Source of the DNA: Rosellinia necatrix
Lineage: Eukaryota > Ascomycota > Sordariomycetes > Xylariales > Xylariaceae
Assembly (NCBI GenBank): GCA_021209875.1
Contig: JAGYVD010000005.1
Span: 2,170,001 to 2,234,000 of the forward strand
Reading direction: 5' to 3'
DNA: 64,000 nt
Numbering within the stretch: position 1 is the first letter of the stretch; each line of letters begins with the position of its first letter. The position numbers and the translations under genes are program-made. The notes beneath the pieces were generated by a model. The model saw nothing but the letters and a program-made list of their open reading frames with translations. It made no database searches and was not told the origin of the DNA. Below, piece by piece: positions 37,101 through 49,954 of this stretch.

Positions 37101-39309
37101 ACACGACAACTCGATATCGCTGCTGAGGGGGTTGGCAAGCATAACCATGTCCAAGCGAAAATAAAGGACCGAGGAGCTTATGCTGACATCCCCACCCGGT
37201 TCGTCTGATTTGCCCGTTTCGTGTGCTCACCCGCGTGTTCCTGGCAGCGAGCATTCTCGTGTGTGTACGAATAGCACAGTTACTGTACCTGCATACGAAC
37301 CGTCATCAGGGAATGAGGTTGGGCGCGGGAATCAGGTACGGGTGGGCCTACACGCCGACAAGTTGCGGTGCACAGGATGGATGATTGGCCAGGCATGGCA
37401 ACGTGATGGCCTGGGCGATGCGCCGACCTTGAAAACGAGACCAGACCCGAACCACTTGCTGACCAAAGGATTTTATATTGTGGTAATATACTTGATGTTG
37501 TTTCCTGTGCGTGCCGTCAGCCTGTAATCAGCGGCTGTCGACAAACAACAACAAAAGGGGCGCCACCGCATGCATACATCTGGTTCTTGCCAAGTACCTA
37601 CTTCAGTAGGCACGCGGTAGGTACTGTGCTCACCCTAGCTACATCTACTACAGGCTGACTACGTGTACGGCGTCGTCATCATCACCACCATCACCACCGC
37701 CATCACCACCGCCATCACCACCACCATCACCCCCATTCTAGTCACCGCCTCCACTAGCATCGGGTTGTACGGGGGGGGGCTTGTCCCAAGTACACCAGTA
37801 CATAGTAGTAGCATCCTAAATACGATGTGCCCACATCTTTTTTTGAGGCTCCGTAGACGTGGGATAGATAGACGCCGATTATTACGCAGTATGGATGTTG
37901 ATTGATGGTCGAGACCTGCCTATGCCGATATGGTACATAGGTAGGTGAGTAACTGAGGAGGTACTTACACTAGTGTACTTACCTAGGTGGAATTTTCATT
38001 CTCCCCTGTTATTCCTGGGAGGCGGATCTGGGGCGATGGTCCAATCTTAGGCACAGATCTAGGTATCTAAAGCCAATAGGATCCAAAGTCATGTACCCAA
38101 CTCCTGCAGGTCTTTGTCGCGCACGCAATGGTGGCACACGAAATGTCTTCAACGTGAGCCAACGAGGATGCAGGGTTTTGCGGTGCGCGTTTGCTACCTG
38201 CTACAGACTCCAATACATGCTGTAGCTAAGTAAGCACCCGTGACCTTTACCTACACTAGGTAGACGTTAATAATACTACTACCACTACTAAGTAAGTACC
38301 TACTTAGCTTACCAAACGTAGGTGCTAGCAGCATCCAGCCACTTGGACCGCGGGCGGGACCCACTGCACTAATCGCATCTTTTTAGCGGGGCCCGACGCT
38401 GACGGCGAAAACCGGCGCGCTTCACCAGGTGCTATGTGGCCCCTAGCCCGCCCTGGGAAGCCCTGTAGCCGCCCGCCGCTAGTCTGGGCCGCCGACAGCT
38501 GGGGGTACCTGCTTCGCTGGGTACGCGGCTCGGTGCCTCTCTGCCAGAGTGCCCCTGGCCTCCATGTGCAAGGTTCGGAGCAGGAAAGGATGTACCTACA
38601 GGCTCTTGCGCTCCATCATGTACCTATTTCCGGGCCCATCCCAGCGCTCGCATCCGTATCGTCAGATCGACCCTAGCTGCCCCACAATACCTGCTCAATG
38701 GACGGCCCAGTGGAGCACAAACACTTACAACGAAACCACCTTGAGCGTCCACCTCCGTCTCCTTTCATCCCCTTCTATATGTACTCCCGCCCGGCCTCCA
38801 GTGTCGTTCGTTTCATCTTCCCTTTCGGTTCTTCATCTTGATTTCGGTGTTTGTTTCTTTCCACCCACATTCCTTTCTCCAGGTCGCCAGTCTCGACTTC
38901 GCTCCGTCCGTCTTGTGCTCTTTGTGCCCGTCCCGTGTGTCGACATCGCACACAGCAGATAAAGAAGTCATACCCGCATTGTTCGACCGTACCACTCGAC
39001 AATCTCCTCGTCGACACGTCCTGCTTTCCCGGTCTTTGATAGACCCCGCAAGCTGTTTCCCCCCTCCAAGTCGACATTGCAGTACGCAGAGCGTGAGGCA
39101 CTGGACCACCTGTTGGATCTCCATCCATTCTTTTTCGCTTGACGATATCTCCTGATAACGTCTCGACCTTCTCTTGCGAATTGCTGGCACCGCAACATTC
39201 ATTTCACATACCGGAGAGAACAAAACCGGAAGTAAACACCGTTGTATATCATACCAGATTCTCTGACATCAGATTCCAACCTCGATTTTAAGCCCACTCT
39301 TATTTTACC
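34111..39309. other. Gene-free 5.2 kb region
   Basis: The left end is the promoter of the Zn2Cys6 gene. The right end (about 38690-39309) is pyrimidine-rich and suits promoter and leader of the GH128 gene. The middle is dense in TACCTA/TAGGTA words (36040-36420, 36700, 37590-37640, 37930-37990, 38220-38320) and has a CATCACCAC minisatellite. No coding domain is recognised. Confidence 0.55.
37677..37734. repeat. CATCACCACCGC-type minisatellite
   Basis: Imperfect 12-bp units made of CATCAC and CACCGC/CACCAC steps. A frame across it reads Ile-Thr-Thr-Ala repeats but lies in a gap with no other coding sign. Confidence 0.85.
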
Positions 39310-40569
39310 ATGTATTCCAAGACAAGCTTGATGGCGCTCTGCGCTGCCGCGGCTGTGAAGGAAGTCGCCGCTGGTCACATTCACCAGCGTATGCACGCCG
39401 ACAAGCGGGAGATTGTCTGGGCCGCCACCGAGACTGTTATCGTCACGGATTATGTCACTGTCACTGTCACCGAGGGCCAAGAGCCCACTTCGGCCGCTGC
39501 CACTTCCGTCGCTGCCGTCACTACCTCGACCAGGAGCCGCCGGCCTCACAACACTCATTCGTCAAAGGCCCAGTCCAGTGTCCCAGTTGCCACTGCGGAG
39601 ACTTCTACTCCCATAGTTATTGCCGAGACAACTACACAGGTTGATATTCCAACTGTCATTCCGACTACTATGGTTACTGCTGTGAAGCCCACTACAACTG
39701 CTGTTGCTAGCACTACCGTCATTAGCATTCAACCTGAGACTACTTCTGTGGTGGAGCAACCTACTGTCGTAGAACAGCCCACTGTGGAGCAACCTACTGT
39801 CATCCCTACGACTTCTTCAGCTACCCCTAAACCAACATCTGTTGCAAGCGGCGGTAGCAAGCGTGGTCTAGCATACAACGACGCGAGCTTGGTTCAAGAC
39901 TATGTTACACTGGGCGGCGAGGCGTCTTGGGCTTACAACTGGGGCTCTTCTACAAGTGATTTACCTGACGGCATCACCTTCTACCCCATGCTCTGGTCTC
40001 CCGCTCCTGACCACTCTAACGACTGGGACAAATTTGCCACGGCCGCCATTTCCAAGGGCACCGATGCTTTGCTAAGCTTTAACGAACCCGATATTGCTAC
40101 TCAAGCCAATATGTCTCCCCAAGATGCTGCTACCGGTCACATCAAATTCATGAACCCTTATGCTGGACAAACTCGCATCAGCGCCCCGGCCATTTCAAGC
40201 AGCTGGGACGCAAACCAGGGCATTGACTGGCTTACCCAATTCTTCAGCGCCTGTAATGGCCAGTGCCAGGTTGATTTCTGTGCTGCCCACTGGTATGGTC
40301 CAGGCGGTGTTGACGGTGCCAACCTGTTCCTTGAACACCTCAAGAATGTCAACACGGCCTGCGATGGTAAGCCGGTCTGGGTAACTGAGTTTGCCGCTCA
40401 GAGTGGCGACGTCGACCAGTTCATGACCACCATCACCCAAGCTCTCGACAGCGACGAGTACAGCTTTGTTGAGAAATACTCGTACTTCATGGCCAAGCTA
40501 GGTGATATTTTCACGTCACGTACCGAGCTCTCCTCGTACGGCAAAATTTTCGCTGGCCTTGCCTCCTAA
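39310..40569 (+). CDS. Secreted GH128 glycoside hydrolase (beta-1,3-glucanase type)
   Basis: One exon of 419 residues. Residues 1-21 form a signal peptide (MYSKTSLMALCAAAAVKEVA); a dibasic KR at about 32-33 could be a Kex2 site. A Ser/Thr/Val/Pro-rich linker (about 60-175) repeats VVEQPTV-like units and should be O-mannosylated. The catalytic domain starts at SKRGLAYND and runs to the end: SWAYNWGS, FYPMLWSPAPDH, LLSFNEPD with E259 as likely acid/base, ISAPAISS, VDFCAAHWYG, and KPVWVTEFAAQ with E360 as likely nucleophile. GH128 enzymes hydrolyse beta-1,3-glucans; fungal members act on cell walls in growth or remodelling. No GPI-attachment tail follows the domain. Cysteines in FSACNGQCQVDFC and NTACDG probably pair. 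A long CT-rich upstream stretch suits an active promoter. Confidence 0.95.
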   Translation: MYSKTSLMALCAAAAVKEVAAGHIHQRMHADKREIVWAATETVIVTDYVTVTVTEGQEPTSAAATSVAAVTTSTRSRRPHNTHSSKAQSSVPVATAETSTPIVIAETTTQVDIPTVIPTTMVTAVKPTTTAVASTTVISIQPETTSVVEQPTVVEQPTVEQPTVIPTTSSATPKPTSVASGGSKRGLAYNDASLVQDYVTLGGEASWAYNWGSSTSDLPDGITFYPMLWSPAPDHSNDWDKFATAAISKGTDALLSFNEPDIATQANMSPQDAATGHIKFMNPYAGQTRISAPAISSSWDANQGIDWLTQFFSACNGQCQVDFCAAHWYGPGGVDGANLFLEHLKNVNTACDGKPVWVTEFAAQSGDVDQFMTTITQALDSDEYSFVEKYSYFMAKLGDIFTSRTELSSYGKIFAGLAS

Positions 40570-43012
40570 GCGCCTCTTGATACTGTATGAACATCATATT
40601 CAAGGTATTGCCATTTAGGAATACCTGATCTGTATTGGAAATGCAATCTTCAGCGTTCATGTTCGCTTCCTCTGTACATAGTTTATATGATTGAAAACAT
40701 CCGCTTCTTTTGGACTCAATTGACCAGCAGTGGTTCCGGTGTTGATTAAACATACAACCCGGCCATTGTGTTTTAAGGGGGAATGGGCACGGAAGGCATA
40801 GGGAAGCATGGATATTCCCACTAGGAACACAAAATGATAGATTCACGAGCCCATGAAATATTAGGAAATATTGGCTTGCCAGCCTCTGCCCACTGTGTCT
40901 GCTAGCGTTGTTTACTAGTGATGGACCTTTGACCTGCCGGCTCGATCTAGCAATGATGAAATCCAGTGGGATATATTACGGTGCCTGTCCTCAGCTGTGT
41001 CTTATTGTGTAGACCTATAGCCTGTACCTTGTCGACGCCAAGGGTACCATGCTCTGTTGTTAGTTCTTCATTACAGCCTCGGTTACTAAAACGTGTTAAT
41101 TTCAAGATTTTCGTGACTTCCCAACAAAATAGCACCGCACAACGCGGCATGTATGCCCAATACTACTTTGACAGCGGAACGAATATCGAGCCACGGGATC
41201 CAAGATGATGGTAATGAGCAATCACACGCAGGCCGCAAACAGGTAAGCGAGCACCATCGTGTGTTTTCAAGAACGATAAAAGCCCAAAAGAGAGCCGGGG
41301 GAGTTCCCGGGCTGAATAGAGGGGGGGGGGATAACCGAGCGATGACACAGGGTATCGATCGATGATGAGTCCCAGGCGCAAGATATCGGGCGTAAAATGA
41401 AACCACGCCTGCCCCGTGGACCACCCTGGGGGGACGATCGGATGGGGGCGCGTGGTCGAGCTCGTTAGACGCCATAGCCGTCTATGCAGAGAGGAAGGGG
41501 GAAAAGAAAAGGGAAATTGGCCTGAGAGAGTACCTGCGCCCCGGGTTAACTCGCTTCGTTGATCTGGTGGCGCTAGGTAAGCGGCGTCAGTAGACCGGAG
41601 AATGAAAAAAATAAAGTAAGACCACGTGGAGAAAAATGAGATGAAAGCTGTAAAACCACGGCCGAAACCAATATCCCTTGGAACTTGGAAGGCTGATTTC
41701 ACGCATAAGTTGATAGGTCGCCTACCAGTGGCTGGTTTTTTTTTTTTTGTCACTTGGCACCGCCATAGACGAGACATAGTGGTTCGGGAAACCCGAGTGA
41801 GACGAAGTCAATAGAGGGTTGACATATGTAGGCAGTAACTAATCAGTAGCCTTCCACTTTCAAACCTGAGCTTGGCCTGACGATCAGTGATACTGAACCC
41901 GGATACGAATCAACCTGGCTCGTGTGCCTACTTTCTAACCTCACAGAAACGTAATGCTATAATGGTGATCTCACATGCACGAAGGTACCTAAGCGCCTAC
42001 CCAGGTACGCGGTGTTAGCCCACTAAATCCAATCCCATGCCATAGAAGGTTGGAGGGAAAAAAAAGGGGGGGAGGAGGAGGGGGCTACTTAAAGCCAGTG
42101 ATTCCCTGCATGCATGATGTAATGGTACTGCTATGCTGGAAAATCCGAGCCGGGTTTAAAAAAAAAAAAAAAAATCCCTCGAGTCATAATATGTCAAGTA
42201 AGCGCCGTCCACGAGTCAAAAAGATAAGCTGCTGTAAAAGGGGGCCACGCTGGCGCAGACCACGATGACGACAACAAATAAACAATAACGACAATGACAG
42301 CTGTATACCAAGAAGGGGGCCGTGGGGTATATCTATCGATCTATACTCGGTACCTACTTTTTTTGTATGCATGTCGAGATATGCTTAATACACGTGGGGT
42401 AATAAACTTTGGTCAAAATAGTCGTAAGTCGTCAATAAATCCGACCACCCGGCTTATTAGTGATTGTATAGTTAGTGTTACATCGTTCATTTCATACTTG
42501 TATTCACCCAAGTGGATGAGAATAGGGTAATTAGAAATCATTTGAGGATGCATCCCCACGGATTCCGAATCCTGCTTCCTGGGAGGGACTCAGCTGTCCA
42601 CCGTGGCCATTGTTCAGAAACGTAGGGTATGTATGTTCATGTGCCATTTATACTAATTTACAGCCAAGCTATACCTGCTTTGCTCATATTCCACCGTACA
42701 ACCTGTTTTATATTCCGTGCGTGGGATATCCCCCAAACCAGTATCACAACTCCCCTCCCAGGGGCTCCGTGGAAATCGGCAGCTCCCTGTCAACTTGAAA
42801 GCCTATCCCGCAATGACATAATAATGAGAAAGGTTGACGGTGTGCCGATAAACGCCAAACAATGCAGTCCATGACCACTACCAACTCGTCCAAAAACCCA
42901 AATAAACATAACGCCGAACGGTCTAGAAATGGTACCCCCGGTCATCTAAATCCCAATTGTCATCCTCGTGAATACGGATAGACGCATCTATGCGCATCCT
43001 AGATTAATGAAC
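40570..43012. other. Intergenic region
   Basis: Convergent gap of 2.4 kb. It contains homopolymers (G run near 41321, A runs near 42160) and a few TACCTA words near 41985 and 42350. I see no supported gene; two minus-strand frames at 41086-41777 have no motif, no clean splice pair and lie in purine-rich DNA. Confidence 0.55.
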
Positions 43013-44802
43013 TTAATGCTGTGTGGTGGAAGCAGGTGGAAGTGGATATTCTGGAGAGGTAGCGCCGCTTCGCGAGTCGCCCCGGATATGGAACCGCTCT
43101 CGAAGCCGATCAGTCAGCCTAGAATGACGACGTTCGTCATCTGCGGTATCAGATGTCAGGCCTGGGCCCTGTTGTGATTGCCTATAGAGACGCAAGGCCT
43201 GGAGGCGCTCGTCGACAGAAGCATGGCGGAGCCGATTCCAGTCTAACAATCGTGATCGACGCCGCCTATGCGTTGTCTCGCCGGTTGTTGCTTGGTCAGC
43301 CGCGGTTGGGGGAGCTAGATTGCCATCGGCCGGAACCACGGCCGCGGTATTAGAAGACGCAGCGGTCTCCTCATTTCCTTCACGCTCGATATCCTCTGGC
43401 GGTCGCAAGTCAAGGCGACTGTAGAGCAAGGGTTAGCTTTCTCTATCTGACGAAGGGTGGTGTGAATAACAACTTACCACAGGGGGCATGTGCCAGAGAC
43501 ATTCACAAGCCAGGGGTCTACACAAGCCGGGTGGAACTTGTGGTCACAAGGCAGAACTCGCACGTCTTCGCCTACCGTGAAGTCCTCAGTACAAATCGAA
43601 CAACCTAGATGATCGTTTTCGGGTTCGGGCTCTTTTGCCTTGTCTGGCGCGGAACTTGTAGCGACAGCCGCACTTTCCGGCTTGTGCTGCGAAGGCGTGG
43701 CATCAACTGCTTCGGGGGACGGCTCGAGCACTGCGTCATTACTCGACGTGGCTCCTGTCGCGGCTCGTGATCCATCTTGTGACTGTGATTCGGCTCTTGG
43801 AACATTCTCGAGCGCATTCTCCTCGTCGGGCTTTCTTGGATCGGTCTCGCCAAATTTTACAATGGGCAAGGTTTCAAGCATTGCCATAGCAAGCCCTCTA
43901 GCGCGACTCCGGCGCGGCCGGCCATTCACACTCGCTCGGGGACCATAGCGTTCGGGATTGCGATGTGCGCGTACCGCTCCGGTACCGATGATGAGTAAAA
44001 ACAGCAAGGTGATGAGACCTGTAATGCTATATAGAATGCTCATAGCAATCGCGGAAGTGCTGCCAGGACGGGGCTGCTGGCTCTGGACAGCCTTTGAGCT
44101 GGGGGTGATGGAGGCTACGATGTGGTCCGTATTGGTCTCCGTCAGGACGCCGCGAACCTTGATAGCATCTTCTTGGCTCGCCATTGTCCAAACGAGTCTG
44201 TAGGTCAAATTTCGGCCCCCGAGAAAGCAGTATGATTTTGTTGTACTATAAAGCAAAATGGCGTTCGGTTTCGCGGAATTGTTCATAATTGAATTCAACA
44301 TGCGATCAGGCGTAATCCAGTTCGGATCGCTGCCGGTCGTGCTAGGGTCGCAAGAAAGGAAAACAACCTTGCTGGAGTAGTTGACTTGGGTAAAATTAGA
44401 GTGGTCAAGTAGGATGAGATCTCCGTTGATATCGGGTAACTGGCCGTACCATCATTAGCCACGGTTTGACAGAGCGCAGATGAGCGAGGGAGCGAGGGAG
44501 CGAAGGAAGGGAGCGAGGGAACAGTAGATGAGGTGTATAGAGAAATCGATACCCACATTGGACGCATCTTGTTGCCCGGCCTCGGTTGTCAAAGGCACGA
44601 CATCGTATGGAGACCCAAAAGGTGCCTCCTCGGTGGTTTTGATGACGAGCGCCATTCTCCATTCGGTGATGTATTCCAGGAGATCTTGAGGAGTAGTGGT
44701 GGCATCCCCGGTGTCTTGAGCAGACGCCACCGAGGCGAGGGATAGGATGTTCAAGGCAAGACACACTTGTACCAAAAGGGCGGATAAGGTTGCGACCGCC
44801 AT
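43013..44802 (-). CDS. Signal-anchored membrane RING-H2 protein (PA-TM-RING type E3 ligase)
   Basis: Three exons, 44802..44557, 44439..43478 and 43418..43013, with introns of 117 nt (GTGGGT...GGCCAG, branch CTAAT) and 59 nt (GTAAGT...TACAG, branch GCTAAC); 537 residues. A signal peptide (about 1-28, ending VASAQ) leads into a lumenal region with LPDINGDLILLDHSNF, VVFLSCDPSTTG and AILLYSTTKSYC, resembling a divergent protease-associated domain. One membrane helix spans about 212-238 (AMSILYSITGLITLLFLLII). An acidic Ser/Pro-rich cytosolic stretch precedes the RING-H2 at 362-403: C-x2-C-x14-C-x-H-x2-H-x2-C-x11-C-x2-C. The second intron splits the last zinc-binding Cys codon. The tail is Arg-rich. 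Proteins of this layout are endomembrane ubiquitin ligases; the substrate is unknown. The first intron is filled with GAGCGAGG-like repeats. Confidence 0.92.
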
Positions 44803-45512
44803 TCTGAGCTACAGTCGAACGTCCGCCCGATACGCCGGCGTGGGAGGACTGTCAGGCTTTCTAGAAGCAATATAGGCCTGGACAGAATGAGGCCAGGACA
44901 CGACAAGCGGCAAGGCGGGATGCGGAATGCGGAATGCAAAATGCAAACCTAGATGCAAATCCGGCAGCCAACACACATGCGGGCTACGGAACGCGGGATA
45001 CGTGCGGCTTAGATGAATGGTATGCTTTCGGCTTTGGAGTGTCTATCTAGCAGGCGTGGAAACGGAGTGTCGCATCCGAGGGTATTGTGACGGCGCCGCA
45101 GAGCTGGATGCTGGGTGCCGAGTGCTGGGTGCTAGGAATTGGCGAGGTAGGGGCAAGGACAAGACCGCTGGTCTGATTCTCGGGACGTGAGTGATCTGCC
45201 TGGGTCGTGTTTCCACAGCTTCTTGATCGGCGCCGGGGCACGAGGCTTAAGGCTCGGCAACGACCTGCCACAGTACGGGTCGGTCGGAGAAGGGCTGGGT
45301 CGCGTGGGTGGTTGAGATCTCTCGATATGCGGGACCGTCTCTGTATGGGGTTGTCGATATAATAGTTACTCTGTCTGAATGGCTCTGCTGTCTCTAAAGC
45401 GGCGGCACTCTGTCGCTCCGTCTCTTTCTCTTTTCCTTTCTCCCTTTCTCTTCCCAGTCCCTCTCCTCGCGTCTCTCTCTCTCTCTCTCTCATACACACA
45501 GGTACAGACACT

Positions 45513-45513
45513 C

Positions 45514-45542
<29 letters not shown>
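45513..45542. repeat. (CA)n microsatellite
   Basis: About fifteen CA units, flanked by CT runs on both sides. Confidence 0.9.
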
Positions 45543-45544
<2 letters not shown>

Positions 45545-45642
45545 TTCTTTCTCTCTCTCTCTGTGTGTGTGTACGTGTATGTGTTTGTCTGTTGTGTATG
45601 TGGGTGTATGTTCGTTCTCGAGTAAACCCCACAGGCCAATGT

Positions 45643-45667
45643 GATGCGATGCGATGCGATGCGATGC
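45643..45667. repeat. (GATGC)5 pentanucleotide repeat
   Basis: Five perfect copies of GATGC, 100 bp from the CA run. Confidence 0.95.
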
Positions 45668-48600
45668 AATACACTAGGTATGTATGCACTATGCTACCTA
45701 CCAGGCCGTGCTAGTACAATTCTAGGTTCCGCGTACAAGAAAAACGAGGCATCGCTATGAATCGTATATGTTGGTATTTGACACTCAATCACTCATGTCC
45801 CCGCGATAATAAAGGAAGCGGAAAGAGTTTTGTACCAGTAGTCATAGGATTATCCAGTTTGTCATAGGCATCTCATAACCTATTAGCAGATGCTAAGATC
45901 GACTAAGATAAGTAGATAATGGCACTACAAATAACCCACCCTAGGTAGGTAGGTAGGTAGTTAGTTAGTGTTAGGTCGTATATTAGTCTATCCAGTCCAC
46001 ATGGCCTACATACTGTAATGGAAGGTACGGCGTCGAGTCTACATACAAAGAAAGCAGTGACAGTAGGTACAGTCGCAAGAACAGGTGGTATTGAACGGTA
46101 GCTGGAGAAGTTGGGAAGTGAGATCAGGTGGGCTGTGTAATGACAGCTTTGTACCGTCATACCTCTGCACTTCGTGTTGGATACCTCCACGGTGGTGGCC
46201 AGGCCCCGCCATCCGGCCGTATCGGGTACAGAGCAGACATGCCGGTATAGGTAAGCAGGTACTACCCAGGTATGTAAGTAGTGTAGGTGTTGTGCTATGC
46301 TGTGTGGGGGCGCATCAAAAGCGGGTTACCCGTTCCTCTCCCCAAGCTGTTGGTAGGCGCTGCACTGCAGGGATTCGGAATTCATTTGCATTATTCAGTA
46401 GTAGCGCTGGCACTTAGCTTTGTTAGAGCGCAGACGATTTGAAATCATGGAATCCCGTCTGACAATCAACTCGTGCCAAATCGCTCTACCAAGACATTGG
46501 GGTTGCATATCGTTCTTGTCCGGGCTGCATACACCAGCGCCGACCAACTTTGGGCCTTTGGCCAGCCCAATCGGCCGCCGCCAAGGAAGAATGCGCGCAA
46601 GCAGAATAGTAATACTGCTGCGCCGATAAGTTGTATGTACGGTACTTGAGACACCCCTTAGGTTCTCTCTTGAGCCGGTGATCATTGAAACTTGGAAGAG
46701 ATAATATCTGCGGTGCATAAGACATGGAGGCCTCGCGTTGCATTCTGGTCCCTGTCTGGATCTGGCATTGCCGACAGCATTGGATGTATCGGCCTATCCA
46801 GGCTGCCAGCCACTTGATCGATGTATGTAACATACGAAGTATGTACTTGTATATCATATCCCATGTCATAACCTTCATCGTTATTGGCTCCTCCATTTAG
46901 AGAGACTCAACTATACGGCGGAGGGAACCGGTGTCCGTGGATATAGGGCCAATACCTTCTCAAGCCTATCATGCCCGATGTCTTAGGTATGCTATGCCTT
47001 GGGCGCTTGAGGGAACTAGGTGGTTATCTCAAGTCTTAAGGGGTAGGTAGTCAAGGAGGTGCCTTGTACGGGTACGTATACCTACTTACCTGGGAATGGT
47101 TGTGCGGCTCTGCGCATCAGTACCAATACTTCGGAGTCCGTATGGCATGAACGCCCCATAACGCTTCAGGTTCCCTTCGAGACCGACCGTGTTTGAAGGC
47201 CATCTTTGTCCATCCACCAAGTGAAACTTCGTCCAGGGAGATATAGCATGCCATAATATTCACGAGAAACCTAGAGCAAATCCCTACCCCCCCCCCTCCA
47301 TCAAAAACGGTTCGTCTCTACTCAGCTAGGGTAGTGACCGGGTTAGGCATTGGATAGATATTTCTTGGCAGCACAACCTGTTAATCAGGCTAGGAAACCT
47401 TTATTATTATCAAACAATTTTCTTAGAATGTTATATTGGCTCATGTTGGCCGGTTTTCCATTGGCAGGCAACAGAGGCACTTGGTCAGCATCGGTCCTAA
47501 GACACGTAGTATAGTATGTCTCAAATTCCATCTCGACCAGTCTAACATAGACACGAGTACGAAGTATATCCTACGAAAACTCGACCAGGCTATGCACTCA
47601 CGAGCCCGTTCTACCCAGATATGACCTGGTGAGAGTTGGTAATAGTAGCCAGGAGACAAAAACATCCAGTGATTAGTTTGAGTCATTAGATCGCCTGAAA
47701 CGTGTTTACGTGTTGTGGGTGATTTAAACCACCCACGACGGCAGACATAGATCTCCGACTCCGGCGCTGGGTAGGGACAATGCCATCATCTTCCGGATCG
47801 ACTATATCCCGTTCGACGTTGGGCGATCTTTCTCTGAAGCCGCTAATAAGATAATAGTCTATGAATAGCTCGTTCGATCCCGTCTTGTCTTGGCCGAGAT
47901 GGGTATCGTGACCCCCCGGAGGAGGAGGACCGAACACTTCACCCTAGCGATGCGATCCGAGGGCCGTCGACACCATAGGTTCCAGCCTGGGGAGCGATCG
48001 TGCTATCATCTATGTATTATGTATGCAAGGCGCCCGTGGTAACACCACCGCGCCTCTTGTCAGCCATTTGCGTACGTAAGCTGTGCTTGAACCCAAAGAG
48101 TATATACGTTGGCGAGAGGGTTCAAGGACCGCTGCGGCGCTCACCGAATGTTGGTTGCTACACGCATACGCCATTCGGCTGCATGGCATGCGGATCCTCG
48201 AGATCCCTCGAACACATCCAGGAGTTCTTTCTACATAATATGTCGAGTGTTCCTAAATACTGTAATCACTGCCAGCACCACCGTATTGGCTCGGTAGCTT
48301 CGGAATCTTGGGGCGTAACCCTAGCACAAGCGCGATCCTTCCGCGGGCGACGGCGGTACGCTGACGAAGATCGAAGTTGGTCGCAGGTGTCAGATCTTTC
48401 ACGGGCCACAACATTTGCCGAGTGGCTTGGTAGTTCGAAACAAGGGTGGGGTTGTGTTATTTGGGAGAGTGCAATTCTTTTTGAGAAAGGAAAAAAAAAA
48501 AAACACAGCCCTATTGGATTGGAAAGACTTGCCAACTATGGACGTATATTTGGAATGATATAGGGATTGCTTTTGGCACAGGCGGCCGCGGAGCGTGATG

Positions 48601-49055
48601 ACCATGCAACTAGTTGCTATCGATAGTCATGTCGCATGGAATGCTACCTACTCGCTACCTGCTATATCGGATTGCTATCCTGATTTCCAGTATCTGGCCC
48701 GGAGGCTTGCGACCGCCCATTGGCAACCCAGGATTTTGCAAAGCATCGATCTAGAAAGTCCCAAGAGGTGATGGCATGAATAGTGCCCACAGTATAACCA
48801 ACTTTTTGGCTGGTTGGTCCCGGGGAGCGTCATATGATGGGGGTCAAGGCATCAGAGAATAACTCGGTTTGGGCTGGTGCAACGCCGGCCTTAGATTGAC
48901 TCAAAAAGAAGTTTGATATAGAGTGGACAATGCGTAGGATTGGATGGGTCTTCGTTTAGAGGTAACTAGCCACGACGTACAGGTATCCCTTGCTGGCAAC
49001 CATACAGAGGGCTTGGGCTATCCTGAGGTCGGTCGCACGGACTAGTTTAATGCGA

Positions 49056-49954
49056 TTATATCTCTTCCATGTCCTCTAAATCGTCGACAACTGGCCAATC
49101 GCCGACCTCGACCCTCTCTGGTCTGACGAAGACACCGTGCTTGAGCGAGGACTCCGCCCCCCAATACCGGGTGCCTCCAATGCTACCGTCGTTCTTCCCG
49201 ACCGGTTCGTCGAGATGGATGCCAATCCAGGCGCCCAAGGCACCAGGTATCTCCTTGACATCGCCGACGAACTTGATCTCGCCTCTGCGAGCATCGTCGC
49301 CGCCCACCCTGCATCTCTTCCCAACCTCGATACCTCGGCTTTTGATCTCATGCTCATTCGCATCAAGCTTTGCCTTCTCCAGGCTCGGCGCGTCGGGATT
49401 GAACCGACCAAGCTTTTCAGCCTTCTTCCAGGCTAACACCGAATCCGCTTTGCTCTCGTACTCCTCGACTGGCATGACATACTTTTCCACCCCAGATATA
49501 TCGTTGAAGTTCGGCCTGGCATTGGCTGGCCGAGTATCGATAATCTTTGGCGGCGTTAGCTCCACGGGTTATCTCGTATATAGCATGAGATAGGGCACGG
49601 TGCAGGGGCATCCGTTGCCTTCGATGGACTGGCTGCCCTCGAGCCCTCGATAGGTTGCTCTTTATTGATTCCACCGAGGGTGAAGGGGGATTACAGGATA
49701 TCTAGGACACATCTTACCTGTAGTTCGGCGTAAGGGACCAAGGGGAAGTCGGACAGAAGCTTGTCATCCTCATTCTCCGCTTGGACGGAGACGGTCCCAT
49801 TAGCCGAGGTCTTCAACTTGAGACGCTGACATGATGGGGGTATGCCGGTGATGGGTTCGAGCTTGCTCTTCAGTTGGCTTATCGACCACGACGGGGTGAT
49901 TCGTCGTTCGGAGGAGGAATTCTCCGAGATGACCAGCAGTGGGACGTCTGCCAT
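49056..49954 (-). CDS. ALP11: Tubulin-folding cofactor B (Alp11 type)
   Basis: Two exons, 49954..49718 and 49544..49056, with a 173-nt phase-0 intron (GTAAGA...CCAAAG, branch GCTAACG); 241 residues. Residues 1-80 form a ubiquitin-like domain (PLLVISENSSSERRITPSWS, LKSKLEPITGIPPSCQRLKL). A linker follows with YVMPVEEYESKADSVLAWKK. The CAP-Gly domain (about 145-230) shows GIEVGKRCRV, GEIKFVGDVKEIPGALGAWIG, GKNDGSIGGTRYW and HGVFVRPERVEVGDWP. The tail is acidic and ends in DMEEI, like the EEY/EEM-type ends that CAP-Gly proteins recognise. Cofactor B takes alpha-tubulin from the chaperonin and works with cofactor E in heterodimer assembly in the cytosol. The ATG at 49954 (context CAGACGTC after it) starts the Ubl; an ATG 24 nt upstream is in frame but adds nothing conserved. 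Confidence 0.95.

Larger units (their letters stand above)
44803..49055. other. Gene-free 4.3 kb region
   Basis: The promoter of the RING gene lies at the left. Nearby, 45400-45700, several microsatellites cluster (CT, CA, GATGC). TAGGTA words occur at 45670, 45945, 46260 and 47045. The longest frames (48000-48563 plus; 46486-46896 minus) have no recognisable motif and odd composition. Confidence 0.5.

Noticed and set aside
41163..41777. Minus-strand frame of 204 codons
   Set aside because: Contains a poly-Lys stretch from a T homopolymer and no domain; the region is a purine/pyrimidine-skewed gap.
47686..47937. Minus-strand frame beginning FGPPPPGGHDTHLGQDK
   Set aside because: It looks a little like the start of a fungal membrane protein, but has no ATG, no membrane segment and no joining exon; at most a relic.
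48000..48563. Plus-strand frame of 187 codons
   Set aside because: No recognisable domain, Cys/His/Arg-rich composition typical of random frames, and a poly-Lys run from an A homopolymer.
49390..49415. tRNA T-arm-like sequence (minus strand TCGGTTCAATCCCGA)
   Set aside because: It lies in the coding exon of tubulin cofactor B (LGRFNPDAP), with no acceptor or anticodon arm around it.
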